A stretch of 64,000 bases of DNA from Fonsecaea monophora (lineage: Eukaryota > Ascomycota > Eurotiomycetes > Chaetothyriales > Herpotrichiellaceae). The notes under the pieces were generated by a model. That model was not told where the DNA came from. It saw nothing but the letters and a program-made list of their open reading frames with translations, and did not search any database. The stretch spans positions 45,527 through 109,526 of the forward strand of contig NW_019174037.1 in NCBI RefSeq assembly GCF_001642475.1, given 5' to 3'. How positions within the stretch are numbered: the stretch's first letter is position 1; the number at the start of each line of letters is the position of its first letter. Below, in pieces: positions 55,639 through 64,000 of the stretch. Both the position numbers and the translations under genes were made by a program.

Positions 55639-55923
55639 CGTGGCAGGATGTCTGAAGAGAGAGAATCACCATGACGGAAACAGGCAGAAATGCCTGGTGT
55701 GGTTTACATCGGTGATAGCATGGTTTCCATGTCTCAGGGTGATTCCTGTATGGCTGGTGGGCTTCCTCTTCGGTCGTTGGTGTTGCGGGTCTTGGTCTGG
55801 AACAAGGCGACGTCATGGCGCATGCGCCTTCATTTCACAAAATGCCAAAATACCAGCAGCATCAATAAACAAGGCTCGACTACCCACGCTGGGTCCAGCT
55901 TTGATCGAGCATCTGGGTGCACC
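55639..55923. other. Divergent promoter region of the hydrolase gene and vam7
   Basis: About 285 bp. The vam7 frame is open further upstream but its first part has no PX character and is not taken as coding. Confidence 0.55.
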
Positions 55924-57021
55924 ATGGCTCCACAAGTCGAAATCTCCATTCCTAATACCACGATATCCGGCAGCGGAAAACCCTATACCATCTACAACAT
56001 CACGCTCCGCTTACCCTTACGATCCTTCACGGTCCAGAAGCGCTACTCCGACTTCCTCGTCCTGCACAATGGGTTGACGGACCAGGTCGGTTCACCGCCG
56101 CCCTGCACATTGCCTGCAAAATCATGGTTTCAGCGAACAGTGTCCAATCCACAGCTGACAGAAGAACGACGGCGGGGGTTAGAGACATATCTTAAGACCA
56201 TCAATGAAATTGACGACTCGAGATGGCGCTCGACAAGTGTGTGGAGGGCCTTTCTCAACCTCCCATCCTCCTTCGCGAATCAGACGTCAAGTAAGGCGGG
56301 CGTCCTACACTCTATCATATCCGGTCCCAGTGGAGGAGGCGCTCCGATCACAGATCCTGTTATCTGGCTTGATGTTCATCGTGACCTGAAGGCTCAGCTA
56401 CAAGACGCGCGTCTAAACCTGACAAATCGCGACCAAGCATCCACGCCCCAGAAGCAACACGAAGCAAGTGCGGCTGCAAAGAGCCATCTCGTCAAGGCAG
56501 GGTCGTTGATCGCTGCTCTAGAGGAAGGTCTGGCCAATATACAAAATGCTACAGATGGAGGATGGGGCGGACAAAAGCTCGGAGAGGGTGAAATCCGCAG
56601 GAGAAAGGATTTGATCGCCTCAGCCAGAAAGGACAAAGATGGCCTCGAGAACCTGCTTAACGCCATGGCCACCAAATCCAAACTCGATAGCGCGGTTGCT
56701 TCCATGCAAGAAACCCAACATCTTATTGGCAACGGGAACAAGCCCAAAGTCGGCGGTGGCAGAGTGCTCGGCAAAGAGACAGCTGAGACGCGGGAACTTG
56801 ATAATCAAGGCGTCCTCCAACTCCAGAAGCAAAAGATGGCCGACCAAGACCTTGACGTAGAAGAATTGCGCAAGATTGTGCAGCGACAAAAGGAGTTGGG
56901 AATTGCCATCAACCAGGAGTTGGAGGTGCAAAACGAGATGTTAAGGATGGTAGATGAGGACGTTGACCGCGTACATGGAAAGATTCAGATTGCAAAGCGG
57001 AGGATTGGGAAGATATCATGA
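55924..57021 (+). CDS. vam7: Vacuolar SNARE Vam7 (PX domain plus Qc-SNARE)
   Basis: A single exon of 365 residues from MAPQVEISIPNTTISGSG. The PX domain (about 3-115) has the phosphoinositide-binding signature VQKRYSDFLVLHNGL and the Pro-rich loop PPPCTLPAKSWF. A long linker with predicted helices leads to the Qc-SNARE motif at the C-terminus (about 308-362, ELRKIVQRQKELGIAINQEL, then EVQNEMLRMVDEDVDRV), with the zero-layer Gln in EVQNEM and no transmembrane anchor. Vam7 acts with Vam3, Vti1 and Nyv1 in homotypic vacuole fusion and is recruited by PI3P. It is a good match in size and order to filamentous-fungal Vam7. Confidence 0.95.
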   Translation: MAPQVEISIPNTTISGSGKPYTIYNITLRLPLRSFTVQKRYSDFLVLHNGLTDQVGSPPPCTLPAKSWFQRTVSNPQLTEERRRGLETYLKTINEIDDSRWRSTSVWRAFLNLPSSFANQTSSKAGVLHSIISGPSGGGAPITDPVIWLDVHRDLKAQLQDARLNLTNRDQASTPQKQHEASAAAKSHLVKAGSLIAALEEGLANIQNATDGGWGGQKLGEGEIRRRKDLIASARKDKDGLENLLNAMATKSKLDSAVASMQETQHLIGNGNKPKVGGGRVLGKETAETRELDNQGVLQLQKQKMADQDLDVEELRKIVQRQKELGIAINQELEVQNEMLRMVDEDVDRVHGKIQIAKRRIGKIS

Positions 57022-57151
57022 CAACATCGCCATCATCAACTTCCTCCCCGGAGAGGTTTATTCGTCGTAGCATCCATCACTCCTGGTATCTGGTACACAA
57101 ACAACAAAGCTTTTGGAAACCACCCTCATCCCTTAATTCCGTGTGCCCAAC

Positions 57152-59308
57152 TCATCCTTGGGGCTTGGGTACCTTGATCAGAAACTCGTCTGCCTCCGCC
57201 GCATCAACGCTCGATCGCTCATCCTCATCCTTGCTAATCAATCCGAGCTTGCTCTTTCGAATCGCCCACCACAACTCGCGTCTATTCCCACCTAGCTGCT
57301 CATCAAAGATCTTGTGCTTGAGCTCACGCACAACGGTGTTGTACAACATCGGCTCTTCGAATCCGAGCAACTCCTGCCTCATCTCGCCCAAACCGGCTAC
57401 GATGCGCGGGTAGTTCTGACCACCAAAATCGCTTCTCGCCAAATCTTCCAGGATCTTTTGCATCTGGCTCACCGCATCCTTTACGATTTCCATGTCGTCT
57501 GTCGAATCCAACAGCTGTTTAAACTCTGGGATCGCATTGTTCGCCGAAATTTGGACTTTGCCGTGCTCGGTGGATGGCCGTGTCTTGCGGAACAAGTCCT
57601 CAACATTGAGTCCCGACAAAGGCTTTTCTGCCTCTCTATCTCGATACCGCCTTCTCCCCTTTACTTTGCTGGGCACTTTCTTCACATCTGCTGCCTCAAT
57701 CAACTGTTGAAGTGCTCCTCTACTCCGTTCTCGCAGCTCTAGAGGCTGTTCTTGGAGTGAGTCGAATGCTTCTGCTCTTTTCGGGAGCTCGTCCTTCTTC
57801 TCGGGATCGGAACTGTGCACGGCACGGTACTTGATCGCACCTTCGATCGTGTGTAGGAGAGGGGAGAATGTGTCATCGATGGCCATTACTTCTTCGTCAT
57901 CGCCTTCAACGAGACTCATGCTGTCGACAAAATCACTCATGCTCTGCAATAGTGCTTCTGAAGGAAGGTAACGATGTTCAGTCAGTGACTTTCCAGCGAC
58001 AGTGAGGACTTTGTCTAGAGGCGGAAAGCGGTACGATCGGACGTCCTCTGCAAAGGGAAGAATGTTTTCGATGAGGCACTCGAAGTCTGCTTCGACGAGC
58101 GGTGACAATAGCGTGACGATTGGCTCCACCATATCTTTCTTGACAAGGCGGCCGATGGCTACGGATCCGAGTTCGTAGAGGGAGTGAATCAAGGAGGAGA
58201 GAGCGAGTGCGGCCTTGTCGTTGCCTTTTTGCGCGACGATCATATTGGTGTTATCCATGAGCATGTATCGCTCCACATTTTCCGCAGGAATGAAACCAAG
58301 AATATCGTATGTCATTTCTGTCTCCAATTTGGTGATATTTTGCTCCGACTCTGAGATGGGTACAGCGGTTCGGCCGTATTCATACCCTCTCGCGAGTTCT
58401 TCGCGATTTATAACCTTGGACCCGCCATCGTACTCTTCTCCCTTGACTCTGTATTTGTACAGGTTGTGGACGTTGCTGAAACTCTCCGTGTCGTCGTCCT
58501 CTGCGCTGGAAGGTTTTACGACATATGCGCTCGCTGTGGGAGGCCTCCTTACAGACGTCTTGAAATATCGTTCAACATCAATTGCCAATGCCGTATCATA
58601 CTGTGTCGGATCACCAAGTTTCAGTTGACCCTTGTATGTGGGCGTTGGTCGCACTGGCTTAATTTGTGGTCGAGAAAGCTCGTCGAGGGCCTCCTGCATT
58701 GTTCCCAGCATGCCTCCACTGAGGTCAGCCAGCTTTTGCAGAATCTTTTCATTCTTCTTCTTGAGGTCTGGTTTGCCTTCCTCCTTGAATCCGTATTCTG
58801 GGTCATCGAAGTCGACGCCGAGGACCACCAATTCGATATTATTGCTCTTGAATTGTTCCGCGGTGCTTTCAATGTCATCGTCGTCAATAGGGCTTCCCGT
58901 TGCATTTGTGACCACGACAATCTTTTTCTTATACTTTAGATGTTTGCAATGTCTCATCATCATGTCGACGGCAATAATGATGGCGGAGAGAACGTCCCGA
59001 TCGTCTGTGCCACTGGGTTTAAGAACCTTGGGCAAGTTCTGCAATTCAGCCAGAAGGATCTGGGCAACCGGCTGTAGCACACTGATGTGCCTGTAGCTGG
59101 AATCTCCTTGCATTTCGTTGTCGGTGTCATCAGTACCGAGTCCGACGACTCCAATCTGGAGCGTCTTGCGACCAGTAAAGACCACGTTGGTGATTTTGTC
59201 ATAAACCCATTGTAGAGCCCATTCGAGATCGCTCTGGTCCCGGCCATTATGTTTCTTGCCCATCGACCGGGCCAGGTCGATGATGTATATTGTCACTTCC
59301 TTCTCCAT
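57152..59308 (-). CDS. ku80: Ku80, DNA double-strand break end-binding protein
   Basis: A single exon of 718 residues. The N-terminal von Willebrand A-like domain starts KEVTIYIIDLARSMGKKHNG and includes KKKIVVVTNATGSPIDDDDI. The central Ku core (roughly 230-500) shows the beta-barrel blocks ESEQNITKLETEMTYDILGF and LPFAEDVRSYRFPPLD. The C-terminal region carries helical sequence (IPEFKQLLDSTDDMEIVKDA; LLGFEEPMLYNTVVRELKHK) of the type that binds downstream partners. Ku80 pairs with Ku70 in non-homologous end joining. The gene converges with vam7; the stops are about 130 bp apart. Confidence 0.96.
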   Translation of the reverse strand: MEKEVTIYIIDLARSMGKKHNGRDQSDLEWALQWVYDKITNVVFTGRKTLQIGVVGLGTDDTDNEMQGDSSYRHISVLQPVAQILLAELQNLPKVLKPSGTDDRDVLSAIIIAVDMMMRHCKHLKYKKKIVVVTNATGSPIDDDDIESTAEQFKSNNIELVVLGVDFDDPEYGFKEEGKPDLKKKNEKILQKLADLSGGMLGTMQEALDELSRPQIKPVRPTPTYKGQLKLGDPTQYDTALAIDVERYFKTSVRRPPTASAYVVKPSSAEDDDTESFSNVHNLYKYRVKGEEYDGGSKVINREELARGYEYGRTAVPISESEQNITKLETEMTYDILGFIPAENVERYMLMDNTNMIVAQKGNDKAALALSSLIHSLYELGSVAIGRLVKKDMVEPIVTLLSPLVEADFECLIENILPFAEDVRSYRFPPLDKVLTVAGKSLTEHRYLPSEALLQSMSDFVDSMSLVEGDDEEVMAIDDTFSPLLHTIEGAIKYRAVHSSDPEKKDELPKRAEAFDSLQEQPLELRERSRGALQQLIEAADVKKVPSKVKGRRRYRDREAEKPLSGLNVEDLFRKTRPSTEHGKVQISANNAIPEFKQLLDSTDDMEIVKDAVSQMQKILEDLARSDFGGQNYPRIVAGLGEMRQELLGFEEPMLYNTVVRELKHKIFDEQLGGNRRELWWAIRKSKLGLISKDEDERSSVDAAEADEFLIKVPKPQG

Positions 59309-59744
59309 CCTGGCTAGGGCGTCCTTGACTCAGGCTTAGATCCCATCGGATAATTAGATGCGCGAGCCGAATTAAGGGACGTGGAGGAAGGCTGTGCGAG
59401 CAACCAGGTGCGGGATGACAAGAGGAATATTGTACAAGCTGACGTCGACAGCACAGAGACAAAAGTAGCTTGTGAATTGACTGCGGAATCGCTGCGATGC
59501 GTTGGATGGTGGTGGACTTTTGTTCAAGGTGGGGAAGCAGGCAACGGTACACGAACATCTCGCGTCCTCACGTGTAGAAAGGACCGCGGAACCACGAGTT
59601 TATGCCATGGAATTACGCTTCGGGGCCACATGCACTAAAGGCTCATTTCACCCTGTCACCACCATTGATTAGATCTCTCCAACAAGAACACCCTCCTCTG
59701 CTTATTATTATCTCAAGTCTACTGTGCCAGGATCCTATCTCGCT
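59309..59744. other. Divergent promoter region of ku80 and a small membrane-protein gene
   Basis: About 440 bp with nothing else recognised. Confidence 0.55.
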
Positions 59745-60364
59745 ATGCCAGAAACATCGATCTTCTACTCAGCAGCGCCCTACCACATCATTAGGTGAGC
59801 TCCATACCTGTACCAATGATTCTGATTTCGGTCCGGACTAATCATGTGCATTCACAAAGCTATGGGGTGCTTCTGGGTACGACGACTTTCCAATCTTTTG
59901 TAGGGGGCATCGTAGCGTTCAAATCGCTTCCTCGACCTCAGTTTGCAACCCTCCAGCAAGCGACGTTTCCTATATACTTCGCCATGCAGACCGCCTTGCC
60001 TGTGGCCCTCGCACTGACGTTCCCTTCTGAGAGGACCGCGGTCGGAACGAACCCGGGTAGCATACCGGGCGTGCTGCATCCAGACAACAGGGTGCAGGTA
60101 CTCACCCCTCTGGTGACGATGCTTGTCTCGGGACTGGCGAACCTAGTGTACCTCGGCCCTGCAACGACCAAATGTATGCGCGAGAGAAAACATCAGGAGA
60201 CGAGAGATGGGAAAAAGAGCTTCGATCCCCCGCCGCATAGCAAAGAGATGCATGCACTCAACAAGAGGTTTGAGGTGCTACATGGTACGTCCTCTTTGGT
60301 GAATTTGATGTCATGGGTTGCTATGGTCTGCTATGGCTTCTATCTAGGCCAAAGGATTGCTTGA
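59745..60364 (+). CDS. TMEM205/DUF4149-like small membrane protein
   Basis: Two exons (59745-59794 and 59860-60364; 65-nt intron GTGAGC...AAG with CTAAT-type branch word) encode 184 residues starting MPETSIFYSAAPYHIISYGV. The first exon is short but in phase and supplies the expected N-terminus. Four hydrophobic segments are visible: around GVLLGTTTFQSFVGGIVAF, FPIYFAMQTALPVALALTF, VQVLTPLVTMLVSGLANLV and TSSLVNLMSWVAMVCYGFYL. The pattern FKSLPRPQFATLQQATFPIYF is characteristic of the DUF4149/TMEM205 group of endomembrane proteins. The function is not established; I infer only the family. Confidence 0.85.
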
Positions 60365-60394
60365 AAATGCCCTACCTACCCGATAGAGGCCTTT

Positions 60395-62265
60395 TCATGC
60401 CATCTCCAGATGTTCTCTTTCAGGCGCCTTGCCAATAGCTTCCGCATTCGTTACTTTCTCCGCCTGCCTAGACTTGACCCTTTCAACCCCAATATCCTTC
60501 AGGCTGCGCCCTTCTTGTCGGAGCCTCTCAAGTTCATTGGCTTGGTGTGCATACTCTGCTCTTTCAGCCTCGCTCATTTCGGGTCCCAAGAACAGGAAGA
60601 GAATTTGATATGCCCACACTGCACCCATGAAGATGCCAATCACCTTTCCGTAGTCGAAGCGCTTCTCTCCGTTATGCGGTGGAAGTGGGAACCGTTCCCC
60701 GATAACTGCTTGAATGGTCGCGGATGCCGATGAGGCCAGGTTGCCCAGTTGATAAGTCAACCCGACTGCTGTCGTTCGAAGGGCCTCTGGGACAACCTCC
60801 ATCAAGTGGATGGGTATAACCCCCCAAGCTCCTCCCACGAAAAATTGCAACGCGAATGCTGAGGCCACCAGACTCATATTGTGTGGAATAATGTAGGCTG
60901 GTACAAGTGCTCCACCGCATACGCAGGCGACGAGCATTGTCAATCTTCTGCCGAAGAATGTGCTCACATAGCCAAGGGTAGTGCCACCGATAAGAGCTCC
61001 CAGTTGACCAATGCAGCTGATGACGGTCACGTCGGTCGGGCCTAGGAGAACTTGATTCTTCAGGAAGGTAGGGTAGAAGTCCTGGCTGATTTGTCTCGTG
61101 AGCATTCTTCCGATCGTTCTCAGGGACAACAGGATAGCAACTCACCTTCCGTGGCTGCATGAATTGAAACCAGTCATCAAGACAACCAAATACACCTTCA
61201 TATCAATGTCAGCACACTCAGTGTAGGTCCACTTCAGAGTCGGCAACAGCCGCCGAGATGGCCAGGTACAAGCTTACAAAGAGGACCCAGTTCTGTTTGA
61301 TAGCTACCCAGGAGTCTCTGGCCCATGCTTTGAGAGCGGCAGACTTGACATGGGGGTGATCGCCTCTTTGTTTGTCTGCAATGAGTTGTGCTTCTCGCTC
61401 GGCGGCCATTACCTGAAACATGTTTGTCTCGGGAAGCGACCAACGGAAAGCGATGATGAGCACTGGAGGGGCAGCTCCAAACCAGAACAGGGATCGCCAG
61501 CCGTGGGAGGTAGTGGGAACAAGCTGCATGTGATCAGTAGCAGCCAAGCAACAAAAGCCCACTCGATAACTTACAGCACGATAGAAGATAGAAGCAAGCA
61601 GATAGCCTGTTGCATAACCTTGCTCAAACAAACCCGACAAGAGTCCACGAGCGTCATAGGGCAAGTCCTCGAGAGCTGTCGCTGCAGCAGGGCCAAAAAG
61701 ACCTGGCACAAGTTAGACTGCGCGATTATTCCTTCAGGCAACAATCAATCTCACCGCCCATAGCAATACCATATAACGACCGGACCCCGAGGAACTGAGG
61801 GAGGGTGTTGCAAAATCCTGACGCCAGCTCCAAGACAATGAAAAGAGCCAGGTTGACGATCATAGGCCATTTGCGACCATATCGGTCTGATACAAATCCA
61901 AATATTAATGCACCTGCGCTGCGCAGCATGAGTGTCAATGTCAAGCCCTATTGATACATCAGACTTGGTTCAGCATGCAGAGATTGAAGGGCACGCACCC
62001 ACGAGACCGCCGAGTTCTCCACGCCAAAGTCTTTTGCGATTTCAGTAATGGTAAGCGAAACAGTGAAGAAGTCGAATGCGTCCCAGGTCCATCCGAGGAA
62101 GCCTGCCCAAAACATAAGCCATTGGTGCTTGTCGAGCTCCCTGAGGATGTGATATGGGTTCCGCAGTCGAGTCCGAGGAGGCTTGAGGCTGGTAGGTCGA
62201 GTAAGGAAATAGCGGGCGATCTGTTTGGGTGAGTAAAACCACCCTGCTGCCATATGATTGTACAT
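60395..62265 (-). CDS. JEN1-type carboxylate/proton symporter (MFS)
   Basis: Six exons (61999-62265, 61755-61947, 61575-61702, 61278-61523, 61146-61195, 60395-61085) join in phase to 524 residues. All introns are GT-AG; the 50-nt fifth exon encodes VYLVVLMTGFNSCSHGSQ, the family core that continues into DFYPTFLKNQ. Other hallmarks are LGWTWDAFDFFTVSLTITEI in helix 1, FGFVSDRYGRKWPM (MFS motif A) and RSLYGIAMGG. The Jen1 family imports lactate, pyruvate and other short carboxylates with protons and is usually glucose repressed. Twelve helices are expected. The C-terminal tail is polar (GRSLKDIGVERVKSRQAEK). The substrate cannot be fixed from the sequence. Confidence 0.9.
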
Positions 62266-63875
62266 CTTGGAGGTCACAGGTCAATCAACAACGAGTGAGC
62301 GGGACAGAGAGAATTGGATAAGAGGCACAGAATGAAGGGTCCTGGTCGGAGATATCGACCTCAAATACCTCTCCAAGACCTACCAGATGGCCGTGTCGTG
62401 CCGACCTTCCTTCCTGTTCATGATAGAAAGGAATTGGTGTCGTCCAAGAACGCGGTTGTTGCAATGATGATGTTCCATAGGGTCGCTTATAGCATGATCG
62501 TCGATTGATGCTCGGGATTCGAGAGATACCTGCATTGCAGGGATCTGAATAGCACGCTGTCGAAGACCATCACGTCCTGCTCGTCAGTGACCATGATTCA
62601 ACTGGTCTGGTCGATCAGATAACGTCTGTACCAACCATATTTGATGGGTCATTGCTTCCATCTTGGCTGTCGACGCCACTGATCCATGCCAAGGAGAATT
62701 TCCACTCAAGAACTGAAGCCAATGCTACCAAGCTGTGGGATAGCCTGTCTTCAAGCCTCAAATGGGTCGAAATCCCCGCATTTCTGAGGTAGCAGCGCAG
62801 ATGCCTAGAAGAAACACCACAGCCGTCGCAAAATCGGGTACACTGTCGTTCGGCATTGCTCTGAGAGGTCAACGACAGTCAAGGCAACTTGATGAAGACC
62901 GGGTTGACCACCGAGGTCCCCGGAGAAGTAACCAAAACCATCGGGATCTCGCCCTTGATGCCCGGCGTTTGAAAGAAAGGCCAATCTTTGGCTTGCCTTC
63001 TTCACCTGATACTCGTACAGCCCAATCAGACAGTAATAGCTTTCTCGGTACAACTTTGTCAACCAGGTGGCCCCTCATGACCACCACAACGACAACACTT
63101 GTTCGAGCACGACTTCCAAGTCACGCCTAAGGAACGTTTAGCTTATCTTTGTTGCTCCCTTGGACTGGCACATCCTATTCGGCACATCTCCTGCAACCCT
63201 CGGGGTCTCTGAACATGCAATCTGAATGTAGCCCAAGAATGCTAGGCGAGAACGCGGTCTCCATAGGACTGTGCGAGGGGGATATTTGCCGGTTGAAAAC
63301 TAACAACGGACTCTGGGATGTCCAACTTGGATTCGAGCACTCCTGGCATTTCGGAGGACTTGAACGAACAGGTTCTGATTGGCGTTAGGGGAAAGACACA
63401 GTGGGAGACATGGTACTCGTAAGTTCAACAGTTTTCTGGCGCCGGGTCAGAAACGGAGACATAGCTGCAACGCGAAGTGGGAATTAGTGAATCCTTCCTT
63501 GGCTCGGCTCGGAGAAGAAATGCAAAGAGTTGTACCTGTAGTCGAGGAAGCGCAATCAGATCCTAAGCGCCACAGAGAGGAGGAAGGAACAAGCATGATC
63601 TGGCAGGACTTCCTTTGGGGAATATGCCTTCGACATCATAGAAAAGTCGGACCTGCTTCGAACTGCCTCTGGTTAGCTTCCAGAATGAACGAATGCATAA
63701 TGGCACAAAGAGTTGGATGGGTGCTCTGTCCGGCTGGTAGATCTGCGCGGCTGCGAGGAATCCAGTCTTTTGTACAGAGGTCAAGTGGCATGCTGATTCG
63801 TCGGGATATTTCTGATCGTGGTAGTTTGGCCCCTGCGGCTCTTTTGATGAGTATATCTCGTGTCACGTTAGGGTA

Positions 63876-64000
63876 CAGTGGCGAGCAAAAATCCAAAAAA
63901 TTGGCAGTTTTGCCGAGGGCACAACAAGAGTTACACCGCCATATGCGCATATGGCGGTGTAGGTCTGCGCACTTTAGAACAGCATAATTTACATAGTAAA
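63876..64000. mobile_element. Possible end of a Tc1/mariner-like element, cut by the window edge
   Basis: Starting after a TA at 63874-63875, the sequence CAGTGGCGAGCAAAAATCC, A-runs and GGCAGTTTTGCC resemble the start of a Tc1/mariner terminal inverted repeat (TA target, CAG-type end). The other end would lie beyond the window, so only the left side can be judged. Confidence 0.25.
63932..63961. repeat. 30-bp perfect palindrome
   Basis: The two 15-base halves (TACACCGCCATATGC and GCATATGGCGGTGTA) are exact reverse complements with no spacer. Its place 56 bp inside the putative element end fits a sub-terminal site, but it could equally be a strong regulatory palindrome. Confidence 0.92.

Larger units (their letters stand above)
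62266..64000. other. Right-end gene-free stretch
   Basis: About 1.7 kb upstream of the Jen1-like gene with no supported gene on either strand. The last 130 bp hold the palindrome and a possible transposon end listed separately. Confidence 0.55.

Overview
The window is nuclear DNA of a filamentous ascomycete (Pezizomycotina). It carries short GT-AG introns of about 46-100 nt with fungal branch points, compact genes on both strands, and fungus-specific families such as Ssk2, Iml2, Trs65, Nup120 and Vam7. The gene set suits a Eurotiomycetes-like fungus, but the class is an inference. I read 26 protein genes and one tRNA gene.

Left third (0-26 kb): the SSK2-type MAPKKK of the osmotic-stress pathway (minus strand, C-terminus off the left edge), an ammonium permease with a GATA cluster in its promoter, a secreted Thr/Val-repeat protein, a membrane-anchored kelch protein and the splicing factor Cus2/Tat-SF1. 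Next comes a less orderly stretch (19.3-24 kb). It holds an unrecognised gene whose reading frame appears broken, a Pro-rich secreted protein ending in a perfect 43-bp inverted repeat, and an 82-bp tandem duplication. It ends with an Mpv17/PMP22-family gene. Long gene-free stretches separate these genes.

Middle (26-44 kb): phosphoglycerate kinase, the proteasome lid subunit Sem1, Iml2, a GNAT acetyltransferase, NADP-glutamate dehydrogenase with a GC-AG intron, tRNA-Asp(GUC), Nup120 and Prp40. The tRNA gene has a canonical 15-nt anticodon intron and also a 57-nt insertion in the D-arm that looks exactly like a spliceosomal intron. This is the most surprising feature of the window.

Right third (44-62 kb) is gene dense: TRAPPII subunit Trs65, an unrecognised protein, a Gemin2/Brr1-like snRNP assembly factor, a Cys-rich single-pass membrane protein, a SnoaL/NTF2-like protein, cytosolic aspartyl-tRNA synthetase, a DUF676-type lipase-like hydrolase, the SNARE Vam7, Ku80, a TMEM205/DUF4149-like membrane protein and a JEN1-type carboxylate transporter. 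The last 1.7 kb has no recognisable gene; its final 130 bp contain a 30-bp perfect palindrome and a possible transposon end.

The genes are mostly unrelated housekeeping genes. Three act in splicing or snRNP biology (Cus2, Prp40, Gemin2-like) and two in nitrogen assimilation (ammonium permease, NADP-GDH), but they are scattered and do not form a cluster. I saw no secondary-metabolite cluster, virus or CRISPR array.
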